Shown: positions 24,645 through 35,750 of the stretch, piece by piece | Numbering within the stretch: position 1 is the stretch's first letter | Layout: the number at the start of each line of letters is the position of its first letter | Source of the DNA: Sphaerospermopsis torques-reginae ITEP-024 | GTDB taxonomy: Bacteria; Cyanobacteriota; Cyanobacteriia; Cyanobacteriales; Nostocaceae | NCBI RefSeq assembly: GCF_019598945.1 | Contig: NZ_CP080598.1 | Coordinates: 434,001 to 498,000, forward strand | DNA: 64,000 bases | Direction: 5' to 3' | Position numbers and translations under genes: made by a program | The notes under the pieces: model-generated | Told to the model about the DNA's origin: nothing | What the model saw: the letters and a program-made list of their open reading frames with translations, nothing else | Database searches by the model: none

Positions 24645-27557
24645 GTGGTATCTAATCCCCCACGTCCTCAAGTTTCCGCTAAAATCAACCAAATAAGTGA
24701 GTTTGCTAAAAGACACATCGGACCAAAATCCGATGATGTTCAGCAAATGTTAAATTTATTGGGTTTGTCTAGTTTAGATGATTTAATTGATAAAACTGTA
24801 CCCGATTCTATTCGCTTTCACCAAGATTTAAAATTACCAGCAGCACAAAGCGAATATGCAGCATTAGCAAAATTAAAACAAATCGCTGAAAAGAATCAAG
24901 TTTACCGTTCTTACATCGGTATGGGGTATCACGATTGTATCACTCCTGGGGTTATTCAACGGAACATCTTAGAAAATCCCGGTTGGTACACAGCTTATAC
25001 ACCTTATCAACCAGAAATCGCCCAAGGACGTTTAGAAGCGTTGTTAAATTTCCAAACCATGATTATTGATTTAACTGGCTTAGAAATTGCAAACGCATCT
25101 TTATTAGACGAAGCGACGGCAGCAGCAGAAGCGATGAGTATGAGTTATGGTATCTGCAAAAATAAATCCCATAACTTTTTTGTTTCTAGTGCGTGTCATC
25201 CCCAAACTATTGATGTATTGCAGACACGCGCTAAACCTTTGGGTATTAATATCATTATCGGTGATCATCAAACCTTTGATTTTGCCGAAACTATCTTTGG
25301 GGCAATTCTGCAATATCCCGCAACTGATGGTAAAATTTACGACTATCGCAACTTTATAGAACAGTCCCATGCTCAGGGTGCATTGGTGACAATTGCGGCA
25401 GATCCTCTGAGTTTAACATTACTCACACCCCCCGGTGAATTAGGGGCAGATATAGCGGTAGGAAGCACCCAGAGGTTTGGTATTCCGATGGGATTCGGTG
25501 GACCTCATGCGGCGTATTTTGCTACTAAAGAGGAGTATAAACGCTTACTTCCAGGGCGGATTGTGGGTGTATCAAAAGATGTTCATGGTAAATCTGCTTA
25601 TCGGTTAGCTTTACAAACCCGTGAACAACATATTCGCAGAGATAAAGCCACCAGTAATATTTGCACAGCGCAGGTATTGTTGGCAGTGATGGCGAGTATG
25701 TATGCAGTGTATCATGGACCCGATGGTTTAAGGGCGATCGCTCAAAACATCCACCAATTAACCGCAACTTTAGCCGTAGGTTTGCAAAAGTTAGGTTATA
25801 AAATTGTTAGTGAAAACTTCTTTGATACTCTGCGGATAGAGTTAGGAAATACCAGTTTACAGGCAATTTTAGAAGCTGCGGATGCCAGAAATATCAACTT
25901 GCGGATTTTTGATAATTCTGATGTAGGTATTTCCTTAGATGAAACCACAACGGAAGCAGATGTAATTGATTTATTGCAAATTTTCGCAGGTACAGATAAC
26001 TTACCTTTTAATATTGCAGAAATCACTTTTTCAAACTCTCACATTTCCCAAATTCGTGAAAGTGAATACTTAACTCATCCCATCTTCAACCGCTATCATT
26101 CAGAAACAGAATTATTGCGTTACTTACATCAACTAGAAACCAAGGATTTATCATTAACAACATCAATGATTCCTTTGGGTTCTTGTACCATGAAGTTAAA
26201 CGCAACTTCAGAAATGATTCCCGTAACTTGGGCAGAATTTGGCAAAATCCATCCTTTCGCGCCAATTTCCCAAACCAGAGGTTATCAAATTCTCTTTCAA
26301 CAATTAGAAAACTGGTTAGGAGAAATTACAGGTTTTGCGGGAATTTCTTTACAACCAAATGCAGGTTCTCAAGGTGAATATGCGGGACTTTTGGTAATTA
26401 GAGAATATCATCAAAATCGGGGAGAAGGACACAGAAATGTTTGTTTAATTCCCCAATCTGCACATGGTACAAATCCTGCGAGTGCGGTAATGTGTGGAAT
26501 GAAAGTTGTAGGAATTGCTTGTGATGATCAGGGTAATATTGATGTTGCTGATTTAAAAGCGAAGGCTGAAAAACATAGCAATGAATTAGCAGCTTTAATG
26601 GTGACATATCCATCAACTCATGGAGTATTTGAAGAAGCAATTCAAGAAATTTGTGCCATAGTTCATGAACATGGTGGACAAGTTTACATGGACGGGGCTA
26701 ATATGAATGCTCAGGTGGGTATTTGTCGTCCTGGTGATATTGGTGCTGATGTTTGTCATTTGAACTTACACAAAACTTTCTGTATTCCTCATGGTGGTGG
26801 TGGTCCCGGTATGGGTCCTATTGGTGTCGCTTCCCATCTTGTACCGTTCTTACCTGGACATTCTGTCATTAAAATACAGGAAAATAATCCAAAATCCAAA
26901 ATCCAAAATCCAAAATTCTCTGGTGCGGTTTCTGCTGCACCTTGGGGAAGTGCGAGTATTTTGGTAATTTCTTGGATGTACATTGCAATGATGGGTGCAG
27001 ATGGGTTAACGGAAGCTACCAAAATTGCGATTTTAAATGCTAATTACATCGCTAAGAAATTAGAGTCATTTTATCCAGTTTTATATGAGGGAAAAAATGG
27101 TTTTGTGGCACATGAATGTATTTTAGATTTACGTGCTTTGAAAAAATCAGCCAACATTGAAATTGATGATGTTGCGAAGCGGTTAATGGACTATGGTTTT
27201 CATGCTCCTACTGTATCTTGGCCTGTGGCTGGTACAATTATGGTAGAACCAACGGAAAGCGAATCTAAGGAAGAATTGGATCGTTTTTGTGAGGCGTTAA
27301 TTGCGATTAGAAAGGAGATTTCTGAGATTGAATCTGGTAAGATGGATTTGCTAGATAATGTGTTGAAAAATGCGCCTCACACTGCGGAAAGTTTGATTGT
27401 TGGTGAGTGGAATCATGGTTATTCTCGTGAACAAGCTGCTTATCCTGCAAGTTGGAGTAAGGAATTTAAGTTCTGGCCAAGTGTGGGTAGGATAGATGCT
27501 GCTTTTGGGGATCGGAATTTTGTTTGTTCTTGTTTACCGATGGAGGCTTATAGTTAA
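24645..27557 (+). CDS. gcvP: Glycine decarboxylase P protein, carrying a repeat-derived peptide
   Basis: This 970-residue PLP enzyme decarboxylates glycine and loads the aminomethyl group on GcvH. The N-terminal [18 protein letters not shown], the Gly-rich [16 protein letters not shown], and the PLP-lysine in [18 protein letters not shown] near residue 707 are as expected. The start is a GTG at 24645. At residues about 748-758 the protein has [12 protein letters not shown], encoded by a run of four atccaaa heptamers (26887-26917). This is a copy of a dispersed intergenic repeat inserted in frame at a surface loop between PFLPGH and AVSAAPWGS. The rest of the domain is intact, so activity is probably kept. 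Confidence 0.94.
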   Translation: MVSNPPRPQVSAKINQISEFAKRHIGPKSDDVQQMLNLLGLSSLDDLIDKTVPDSIRFHQDLKLPAAQSEYAALAKLKQIAEKNQVYRSYIGMGYHDCITPGVIQRNILENPGWYTAYTPYQPEIAQGRLEALLNFQTMIIDLTGLEIANASLLDEATAAAEAMSMSYGICKNKSHNFFVSSACHPQTIDVLQTRAKPLGINIIIGDHQTFDFAETIFGAILQYPATDGKIYDYRNFIEQSHAQGALVTIAADPLSLTLLTPPGELGADIAVGSTQRFGIPMGFGGPHAAYFATKEEYKRLLPGRIVGVSKDVHGKSAYRLALQTREQHIRRDKATSNICTAQVLLAVMASMYAVYHGPDGLRAIAQNIHQLTATLAVGLQKLGYKIVSENFFDTLRIELGNTSLQAILEAADARNINLRIFDNSDVGISLDETTTEADVIDLLQIFAGTDNLPFNIAEITFSNSHISQIRESEYLTHPIFNRYHSETELLRYLHQLETKDLSLTTSMIPLGSCTMKLNATSEMIPVTWAEFGKIHPFAPISQTRGYQILFQQLENWLGEITGFAGISLQPNAGSQGEYAGLLVIREYHQNRGEGHRNVCLIPQSAHGTNPASAVMCGMKVVGIACDDQGNIDVADLKAKAEKHSNELAALMVTYPSTHGVFEEAIQEICAIVHEHGGQVYMDGANMNAQVGICRPGDIGADVCHLNLHKTFCIPHGGGGPGMGPIGVASHLVPFLPGHSVIKIQENNPKSKIQNPKFSGAVSAAPWGSASILVISWMYIAMMGADGLTEATKIAILNANYIAKKLESFYPVLYEGKNGFVAHECILDLRALKKSANIEIDDVAKRLMDYGFHAPTVSWPVAGTIMVEPTESESKEELDRFCEALIAIRKEISEIESGKMDLLDNVLKNAPHTAESLIVGEWNHGYSREQAAYPASWSKEFKFWPSVGRIDAAFGDRNFVCSCLPMEAYS

Positions 27558-27692
27558 ATAGCTATCAGCTTTCAGCTTTCAGCAGTCAGCTAATTAAGTT
27601 TTGAAGATCCTCGATTTCTGAGTTCAATTTATCATTTATTGGTGGGGTTGAAAAAAGAAGTCGGGGATCTGAATTCTTAAATTTAATGCACC

Positions 27693-28916
27693 CTACGGAG
27701 TTTTACCATTGTTAAGAAAATACGCGATCGCTGTATCTCCTAAACCTTGTGTAGCGATCGCCCCAGCACTCGCAGCCAGCAAGCTACCCCAACCAGGTAT
27801 AACCTTTAAGGCAATATCAGCAAGGCCAATCATACCAAGATTTGCACCTGCACCTACACCTCCTGTTACAAGAAAGTCTTGAACAGTTTGTTGTGAAAAT
27901 TCCCTACCACTAAGCCAACCAACATACATCACCATAAAAGTTTGAATAACAGCAACTATTGGTATTGCTGCACCTGGAATTGGGTTAGCAGAAACAAAAC
28001 CAGAGACAGCAGTACAAGCTGTAACAACTGTTCTCGCATTTTTGAGTTGAAACCCTTTAAGGTGCGCCATTCGGGACAAAGAGGCGTGCCGCTCTTTTGG
28101 TGTATGCTTAATCATTGTTTCCACTAATTCAGTAATATTCCACCGATAGTCTTGATCAGGAAGAATTAAACCGTTTTTTCCATCTTCATACTCAGCGTAT
28201 GCGACAGTCGGAACAACCTCTTTTACATACGGGCTTAACCCTGATCTTTGGTTTAGAAAAACTGAAAAATTTGTAACTTGTTCCTGAAGATTGCGTTTTT
28301 TCCTTTCATTATCAGTTGGTAAAGGCTCTTTCGGAGGTGCTAATTCATCACACTTAGTTAAAACTCCAATAATAGGTAAGTTATTTTGATGATGTATCTT
28401 ATTGATTTCTCTGATGATTAATTCACATTTGTTGAGGTCTTCTTGACTAGCACTATAAACTTCAGTTGCTTTACATAAGAATAGAATGATATCTGGACAT
28501 TCTTTCTTAACAGCTTCGATAATACTTTCATAAGGGTTTTTGGCTGAATCGAATTGTCTTGGTGCTTCTAATTCCTGTAAACCTCTTGTATCTAAAATAC
28601 GGATTAAATCACTTCCATTGTGGTAGTATTTCTTCCATTCAGCCATACCTGTTTCTGGTTTTATATCACTGACTTCTGCAACCTTTAAACCACAAATGGC
28701 ATTAATTAAAGATGATTTACCAGATTTACAGCGTCCAATTACCATAACTCGTGGTGGACGCATTCCTTGAATCGCAGAACGTAAATTTTCTAATTTTTCT
28801 TGAATATCGCTTTTCATTCCCAAAATGTTTGGTAGTTTGCCAATATATTTCAAGAGTTCTGTTACTAGAAATTCGTTACGATCCAATGCTTTATTTATTT
28901 CCTGAGAATCAGTCAT
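27693..28916 (-). CDS. Membrane-associated GTPase (dynamin/Era-like G domain)
   Basis: The G domain runs from residue about 50: G1 is GRCKSGKSS, the switch threonine lies in KPETGM, G3 is DTRG and G4 is TKCDE. The C-terminal third is hydrophobic with Gly/Ala-rich helices (VTACTAVSGFVSANPIPG, and GGVGAGANLGMIGLADIALK), like DUF697-type membrane anchors. The ATG at 28916, giving MTDSQEINK, is preferred over that at 28976 because GGAG sits at the right distance. The role is unknown; related GTPases act in membrane remodelling or stress. It is monocistronic. Confidence 0.75.
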   Translation of the reverse strand: MTDSQEINKALDRNEFLVTELLKYIGKLPNILGMKSDIQEKLENLRSAIQGMRPPRVMVIGRCKSGKSSLINAICGLKVAEVSDIKPETGMAEWKKYYHNGSDLIRILDTRGLQELEAPRQFDSAKNPYESIIEAVKKECPDIILFLCKATEVYSASQEDLNKCELIIREINKIHHQNNLPIIGVLTKCDELAPPKEPLPTDNERKKRNLQEQVTNFSVFLNQRSGLSPYVKEVVPTVAYAEYEDGKNGLILPDQDYRWNITELVETMIKHTPKERHASLSRMAHLKGFQLKNARTVVTACTAVSGFVSANPIPGAAIPIVAVIQTFMVMYVGWLSGREFSQQTVQDFLVTGGVGAGANLGMIGLADIALKVIPGWGSLLAASAGAIATQGLGDTAIAYFLNNGKTP

Positions 28917-29177
28917 ATTTGTAACTCCGAATTTGATTGCATTAAACGCTATATTACAGGGTATCATATATAACACTTACCTAGTAATAATTAATAAATA
29001 TTAACATGATAATTTAGTGCGATCGCTCAACTTTTACCTTTACCTTAGAAAACCCAACACTTTCACAGTAATATAAATGATGATTAAATTGTTGGGTTTC
29101 ACTGCGTTCTACCCAACCTACAGTTTGTATGGTGCGTTGGTAAATTGTAGGTTATTGGTGGGATGTTGAAATTTTAA

Positions 29178-29302
29178 TTGTCTGAATCAGGATGTCCAGG
29201 ATTTGAGGATTTTCAGGATTGTTATTTATATGTTATTGGTGGGATGTTGAAATTGTCATTGTCTGAATCAGGATGTCCAGGATTTGAGGATTTACAGGAT
29301 TG
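29178..29302 (+). repeat. Two plus-oriented copies of the atcaggatgtccagg repeat
   Basis: Copies at 29178-29221 and 29259-29302 read ttgtctgaatcaggatgtcc then aggatttgaggatt and ttcaggattg. Each is preceded by ttattggtgggatgttgaaat. They point towards the minus copies at 29450. The surrounding 28990-29450 shows no gene. Confidence 0.8.
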
Positions 29303-29449
29303 TAATTGATGAATTGTCTGTGAATATTGAAAGATGATAAAATACAGTTACACCAACAGTCAAGAAGTAACAGCAGATAATTTAATAATTTAACAGATAA
29401 TTTATCTTATCAATCATCCCAAAGTCTCTATTTCTCATAGACAATAAAA

Positions 29450-29738
29450 CAACAACATCCTGTAAATCCTAAAATCCTGGTTATCCTGATTCAGACAAAA
29501 AAATCCTCAAATCCCCACATCAAATAAACAACAACATCCTGAAAATCCTAAAATCCTGGACATCCTGATTCAGACAAAAAAATCCTCAAATCCCCACATC
29601 AAATAAACAACAACATCCTGAAAATCCTAAAATCCTGGACATCCTGATTCAGACAAAAAAATCCTCAAATCCCCACATCAAATAAACAACAACATCCTGA
29701 AAATCCTCTAATCCTGGTTATCCTGATTCAGACAAATT
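29450..29738 (-). repeat. 79-bp tandem repeat array (minus-oriented copies)
   Basis: Units start at 29450, 29529, 29608 and 29687, each reading caacaacatcctg and ending atcctgattcagacaa plus aaaaatcctcaaatcccc; the last is partial. Within each unit is a 9-nt periodicity of atcct. The two middle units are almost identical, so they probably arose recently. The 3' end of the GxxExxY gene lies at its edge. Confidence 0.85.
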
Positions 29739-30132
29739 AACCCTGATATCTAGAATTAAAAACCTTCCTATATTCCAACTTCAACGCACCAAAATTAATC
29801 AACAACCCCACAGGAAAATTATAAGCAACCAAATAATTTTTCGCTTGCGCTAAATGGACATCTTCTAAATTAATTATCGCTTTCAACTCCACAACAACCT
29901 GATTTTCAACTATAAAATCTGCTCTTCGTGTTCCTACTTCAATACCTTCATAATAAATTACTTGTTCTATCTCCCTTCCAAAACCTAAACCTGATTTTTG
30001 CAATTCAATTTCCATACATCTTTGATAAATAACCTCCTGAAAACCATTTCCCAAAGTTCGGTGTATTTTCATTGCACACCCATTAATTATATATGTGATT
30101 TCATCTAAGTTTTTATTATTGGGTGTGTTCAT
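29737..30132 (-). CDS. GxxExxY protein (PD-(D/E)XK nuclease superfamily)
   Basis: The 131-residue protein has the family name motif as GNGFQEVIY near residue 28, preceded by CAMKIHRTLG. The PD-(D/E)XK-like core is RADFIVENQVVVELKAI, where the Asp and the E-L-K are the expected catalytic residues, followed by a conserved QAKNYLVAYNFPVGLLINFG. The family function is not established; the fold suggests DNA cleavage. It is enclosed by repeats of one family on both sides: minus copies directly at its 3' end and plus copies on its 5' side. The final residues RYQG are encoded at the repeat border. Confidence 0.85.
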   Translation of the reverse strand: MNTPNNKNLDEITYIINGCAMKIHRTLGNGFQEVIYQRCMEIELQKSGLGFGREIEQVIYYEGIEVGTRRADFIVENQVVVELKAIINLEDVHLAQAKNYLVAYNFPVGLLINFGALKLEYRKVFNSRYQG

Positions 30133-30185
30133 AGATGTACAGGATTGTTATTTGTAGGTTATTAGTAGGATGCTGAAATTATCAT

Positions 30186-30353
30186 TGTCAGAATCAGGAT
30201 GTCCAGGATTTGAGGATTTTCAGGATTGTAATTGATAAATTGTTTATGAATATTTGAATATTTTCAGGATTGTAATTGATAAGTTATTAGTGGGATGCTG
30301 AAATTTTCATTGTCTGAATCAGGATGTCCAGGATTTGAGGATTTTCAGGATTG
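30186..30353 (+). repeat. Plus-oriented copies of the same repeat upstream of the GxxExxY gene
   Basis: Full copies lie at 30186-30228 and 30310-30353, with a partial tcaggattgtaattgataa between. They share the preceding ttagtgggatgctgaaat with the copies at 29178-29302, so a larger segment was duplicated. Confidence 0.8.
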
Positions 30354-30475
30354 TAATTGATAAATTGTTTGTAAATACTTGAATAGTATACAATAAAATT
30401 ACTCTAAAAGTCAACAAATTAAAGTAGATAATTTAACAGATAATTGATTATCTAACATCTTAAAATCTGTTATGA

Positions 30476-30718
30476 TCATTCTTCTCTACCTTGGATTCCA
30501 CCTCTACGAGAAGCTAATTCTTGTTCTATTTCATCTGCATTTAATAAAGGTTTACCAGATGCAACAATTCTAGAGCGAATTTCTCGCAAACGTTCACCCA
30601 AAGGCGGTTTTTTAACTGTGGTTTTAAGGTGCAGAAAATCTACAAAATTTAAACCTTCTTCTTGTTTATCCTGGGGTAAAGACCGCCACTTTGTTAATAA
30701 TTCTTGTTCTGAAATCAT
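30476..30718 (-). CDS. Orphan antitoxin-like protein, 80 aa
   Basis: MISEQELLTKWRSLPQDKQE resembles the N-terminus of small cyanobacterial antitoxins (DUF2281-like helices), followed by LNFVDFLHLKTTVKKPP and a C-terminal LREIRSRIVASGKPLLNADE. No toxin gene follows on the minus strand; the next 290 bp hold only repeats, then the GxxExxY gene. It is bracketed by a plus repeat copy at 30310 and a minus copy at 30855, as if a cassette. The partner may have been lost, or the GxxExxY protein may be the functional neighbour. Confidence 0.55.
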   Translation of the reverse strand: MISEQELLTKWRSLPQDKQEEGLNFVDFLHLKTTVKKPPLGERLREIRSRIVASGKPLLNADEIEQELASRRGGIQGREE

Positions 30719-30854
30719 TGATTTTTACCTAATTATTTCCAAGATCATAGCAAATCTTAAATCTAATTACAACATAAGATTATAAATTATATTATAAATT
30801 TTTACTTTACCTAAATATTCCCAAAGTCTCTATTTCTCATAGAGAATAAAACAA

Positions 30855-30980
30855 CAACATCCTGTAAATCCTATAATCCTGGTTATCCTGATTCTGACAA
30901 AAAAATCCTCAAATCCCCACTTCAAATAAACAATAACATCCTGTACATCCTATAATCCTGGTTATCCTAATTCTGACAAA
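30855..30980 (-). repeat. Two minus-oriented copies of the atcctg repeat
   Basis: Copies at 30855-30900 and 30935-30980, spaced about 80 bp as in the 29450 array. The preceding cccaaagtctctatttctca (30819-30838) also precedes the 29450 array (29419-29438), so the two regions are duplicates. Confidence 0.8.
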
Positions 30981-30999
30981 ATCATCAAAATTCCCCTAT

Positions 31000-31866
31000 T
31001 TACAAACTCTCTAATTCTTCCCTCACCGACAATGGTTGATATCCCAAACTAAAAGCTTTTTCACTATCTAAAGAAACATCCTTTGGCCTTGGTGCTGCCA
31101 TTTTCACATCATCTTGCAAACATGATTTTAGTTTATCATCTGGTAGTTGCATTACTTCCACTAAAAATTTACCAAAATCATAACGAGAAATTCTCTCTTT
31201 ACCACCTAAATGAATAATCCCATTTACCTTTTCTAATGCTAATAATAATCCTTTTGCGGCTGTATTTGCACTGACTGGGGTGCGAAATTCATCTCTAAAT
31301 AAACTTAGTTCTTTTCCGTCTTTCAATGTTTGTATAAAACCCTGAATAAAGCTTTTCGCTGTGGGTGTTTCCTTACCAAACATTAACGGCATTCTACAAA
31401 TTGCAGCTTGGGGATATACTTGTAATATTCCTGTTTCTGCTTGCGCTTTTTGTTCACCGTAAATATTCACAGGTGAAACTGCATCTGTTTCTTTATACGG
31501 TGCTTTTAACCCATCAAAAACTAAGTCAGTGGAAGTAAAAGCTAAAGGTAAATTATGATCTGCACACAGTCCAGCAATGTCACAAGATGCGGTAACATTA
31601 ATAGTATAAGATGACTGAGGATGCAGTTGACAATAATTTGGTTGAGATTGTGCCGCAGTATGAATTACTGCATCTGGTTTTATATGATGGAATATTTCTT
31701 TTAATTTCTGAAAGTCTGTTAAATCAACTTGCAATATTTTTACATTTGGTATCTCTAAAAAATGGGTGGCATAAGTAGCGTAAACTTCCCATTTTTCTCT
31801 CTTTGCTATTTGGCAAAGATGCCAACCTAAGAAACCACTCGCACCCGTAATTAGGAGTTTTTTCAT
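31000..31866 (-). CDS. NAD(P)-dependent sugar reductase/epimerase of the extended SDR family
   Basis: The 288-residue protein starts with the Rossmann motif LLITGASGFLGWHL. The catalytic YGEQK (Y-x3-K type) lies near residue 139, and the upstream FTSTDLVFDG supplies the Ser/Thr. The HTAAQSQPNYC and NIYGEQKAQAE segments resemble dTDP-4-dehydrorhamnose reductase (RmlD-like) proteins. The true substrate cannot be fixed; it may act on a nucleotide sugar. It is followed upstream by the TPR lipoprotein gene with only 31 bp between, both on the minus strand, so they may share transcription. Confidence 0.8.
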   Translation of the reverse strand: MKKLLITGASGFLGWHLCQIAKREKWEVYATYATHFLEIPNVKILQVDLTDFQKLKEIFHHIKPDAVIHTAAQSQPNYCQLHPQSSYTINVTASCDIAGLCADHNLPLAFTSTDLVFDGLKAPYKETDAVSPVNIYGEQKAQAETGILQVYPQAAICRMPLMFGKETPTAKSFIQGFIQTLKDGKELSLFRDEFRTPVSANTAAKGLLLALEKVNGIIHLGGKERISRYDFGKFLVEVMQLPDDKLKSCLQDDVKMAAPRPKDVSLDSEKAFSLGYQPLSVREELESL

Positions 31867-31897
31867 TATCTATTTCGACTCCTGACTCCTAAATTCT

Positions 31898-32641
31898 TCA
31901 TTTTAATAATTCCTGAAATTCCTTTTTCTCCCTGATTTTATCAAAATCTGTGTCATTTTGGGCTAATTTTTGGTATTTTTCAGGTTGCATTTGCATAGCT
32001 TTTACTAGGTACTCAATTGCTAAGTCTGGTTTATTTTGTAAGGCATAATTACAAGCTTTATTGTAATATGCTTGGTGGGAATTTGGGTTGATACTGATAG
32101 CTTCATTATAAGATGCCAAACCTTCTTTGTACCTGCGTAATTTTGTTAGTGCAATTCCTCTGTTGATCCAAGCTTCAAATTTATCTGGTTCAATAACTAT
32201 AGCTTCATCGTAGGATTTTACGGCTTCTTCATAACGCCGTAAAGCTGATAAAGCATTACCCCGATTATACCAAGCTTCATTTTTATTCGGACGAATGGCG
32301 ATCGCTTTATCATAGGATTCTAAAGCCTCGTCATACCGATGTAAAGCTATCAGGGCATTACCTCGATTCACCCATGTTTCTACGCTGTCTTTTTTAACTT
32401 CAATTGCTTGATTATAAAAAACCAGAGCTTCTTTGTAGCGACTGCTATCTAAAAAATTATTGCCTTGAATGAATAATTCTTCCGCTTTTTGACTATCTTG
32501 TACTTCTGCTATGAGTTGAGCAACATTGTTTTCTTGTACAACTTGTTTGGTATATTCTGTTGATGATATTGCCAAATCACCACAACCAACAGCCAAAAAA
32601 CTCATGAATCCACAGGCAATAAAGTATCGCCTCAATATCAT
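31898..32641 (-). CDS. TPR-repeat lipoprotein
   Basis: The start at 32641 gives RRYFIACGFMSFLAVGCGD, a lipoprotein signal peptide with a plausible lipobox ending in Cys; a longer frame to 32782 adds an unlikely tail. The mature protein has at least five tetratricopeptide repeats, such as VETWVNRGNALIALHRYDEA, EAWYNRGNALSALRRYEEA and EAWINRGIALTKLRRYKEG, after a shorter first one. TPR stacks bind other proteins. It could be attached to the outer or thylakoid membrane. No partner is suggested by the neighbours. Confidence 0.8.
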   Translation of the reverse strand: MILRRYFIACGFMSFLAVGCGDLAISSTEYTKQVVQENNVAQLIAEVQDSQKAEELFIQGNNFLDSSRYKEALVFYNQAIEVKKDSVETWVNRGNALIALHRYDEALESYDKAIAIRPNKNEAWYNRGNALSALRRYEEAVKSYDEAIVIEPDKFEAWINRGIALTKLRRYKEGLASYNEAISINPNSHQAYYNKACNYALQNKPDLAIEYLVKAMQMQPEKYQKLAQNDTDFDKIREKKEFQELLK

Positions 32642-34090
<1,449 letters not shown>

Positions 34091-34230
34091 CAAATTCTTG
34101 TTTCCGTTTCCATAAAAAATAAATTTTTAAAGCAAAAGTCAGGAGTTAAAAGTCAACAGCGCGACTTACTCCTGGCTTGTTGATACAGTAGGTTATAAGG
34201 GAGAGGTGACAGGTGACAGTAATTAATTTA

Positions 34231-34263
34231 CCAATTACCAATTACCAATTACCAATTACCAAT
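34231..34263. repeat. Heptamer tandem repeat (ccaatta)n
   Basis: Four to five copies upstream of the membrane pentapeptide gene. The reverse-strand form (ttggtaa) occurs at 52344-52384. Confidence 0.8.
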
Positions 34264-34295
34264 CTAAAATTGAATCTAATTCTTCTCATCCACAA

Positions 34296-35612
34296 ATGCC
34301 AGAACCCATTCCAGAACACAATTTAGAACCAGATGATTTTGATAGTGCTAGTGAAAATGAACTCACAGCAGAAGGTTTAGCTGCACAACAAGCTTTAGCA
34401 GCTATTTCTTCTTTACAATCTCCCCAAAATACCAATGCCCTCAAAAGAGCAACATCTGGGTTTAGAGAACATTATCACAGTCAAGTTGCTGTTAAACCTA
34501 GAGCTTTAATTTTTACTTTATTAGCGATCGCCCTAACTTTTATTGGTATTGCTATTAATAACTCATTCCTGGGTATTTTGGGAACTTTCGCAACTTTGGT
34601 TTTATCCATAGCCATGCTATTTCCTTTGTTGCAAGATGTGATCAAAGAATGGTTTTCTCCAGAAGATAGAACATTATTATTAGCTTTTATAGGTTTATTG
34701 GTAGGTATTATTGGCTTCTTTAAATTTAGCGGCTTAGGTTATCATCTCTTACGTTGGGGCAAAAAAATTAACTGGGAAGCTTCAGGAACTTTAGCAGAAT
34801 GGTTTGGTGCTTTAGGACAAATTTTGATAGCTATTATTGCCGTTTATGTAGCTTGGCGACAATATGTAATTTCTAAAGATTTAACTATTCAACAAAACTT
34901 GCTTACAGTTCAACAAAATATTATTACTCAACAACAAACCATAGATTCTTATTTTCAAGGAATTTCTGATTTAGTATTAGATGAAGAAGGATTATTAGAA
35001 GACTGGCCGCAGGAAAGAGCCATAGCAGAAGGACGAACTGCTGCAATTTTTAGTAGTGTAGATGGCAGTGGTAAAGCCAAAATTCTCCGCTTTCTTTCCC
35101 GTTCCAAACTGTTAACACCATTAAAACGCGATCGCCGTTTAGGTAGAGCCATTCTCGATGGTAGCGGTGGCTACGCCGAAGACAGAATAGAAGGTGTACG
35201 GGTAATAGATTTAGGTGTAATGTTAGCAGGTGCAGACCTTTCTTACACAGATTTACGGTGGACTGACTTGAGTGAAGCTAACCTAGTGCGTGCTAACCTT
35301 AGTGGTTGTGATTTAGTCAAAGCCAACCTTGCCCGCACGATTTTATATGAAGCAAATTTGAGTAATGCCGATTTAAACAGTGTCCGGTTATTTTATGGTT
35401 CATTAGAAAAAGCCTCACCCCGCAGTCGCACCCACCCACCCGACTATGAAACCGGAGAATACACCGGTGCAGTAGTAGAAAATGCCGATTTTAGCAACGT
35501 ACAAAGAATGTCAGAACCCGTGCGTCGTTACTGCTGTGCTTGGTGCGGAGAAAAAAGCAGAAAAACCATTCCCGGTGGTTGTGAAGGTATTTCCAACAAG
35601 TTGGGAAAATAA
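34296..35612 (+). CDS. Membrane protein with C-terminal pentapeptide repeats
   Basis: The 438-residue protein begins with an acidic cytosolic part, then has two to four membrane segments in residues 70-200 (ALIFTLLAIALTFIGIAIN and LLLAFIGLLVGIIGFF). A Gln-rich segment TVQQNIITQQQTIDSY leads to the pentapeptide region from residue about 305, with DLSYTDLRWTDLSEANLVRA and LARTILYEANLSNADL. The C-terminus has a Cys-rich CCAWCGEKSRK motif that could bind a metal. It is a common cyanobacterial architecture with unknown function. It is transcribed alone. Confidence 0.75.
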   Translation: MPEPIPEHNLEPDDFDSASENELTAEGLAAQQALAAISSLQSPQNTNALKRATSGFREHYHSQVAVKPRALIFTLLAIALTFIGIAINNSFLGILGTFATLVLSIAMLFPLLQDVIKEWFSPEDRTLLLAFIGLLVGIIGFFKFSGLGYHLLRWGKKINWEASGTLAEWFGALGQILIAIIAVYVAWRQYVISKDLTIQQNLLTVQQNIITQQQTIDSYFQGISDLVLDEEGLLEDWPQERAIAEGRTAAIFSSVDGSGKAKILRFLSRSKLLTPLKRDRRLGRAILDGSGGYAEDRIEGVRVIDLGVMLAGADLSYTDLRWTDLSEANLVRANLSGCDLVKANLARTILYEANLSNADLNSVRLFYGSLEKASPRSRTHPPDYETGEYTGAVVENADFSNVQRMSEPVRRYCCAWCGEKSRKTIPGGCEGISNKLGK

Positions 35613-35614
35613 TT

Positions 35615-35745
35615 GACAATTGATAATTGATAATTGTTTCATTCAAGGTTTAAAATATCCCCTTTGAAGGGGAAAAAAGAAAAAAATTCTGCTTTTTCAA
35701 TCTTCGCGCTCCAAGGGATAGGTAATTATTAATTGTCCATGATTG
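35615..35745. repeat. Dispersed repeat, second copy of the DraG-inserted family
   Basis: It shares attgataattgtttcattca, cccctttgaagggg and gctttttcaatc with the copy at 8105-8345, and ends with attgtccatgattgaag. Here it lies between two genes and disrupts nothing. Confidence 0.65.
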
Positions 35746-35750
35746 AAGTT

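Noticed and set aside
29450-29738. Regular array that looks at first like a CRISPR
   Set aside because: The units are contiguous 79-bp repeats without variable spacers, and no cas genes are near.
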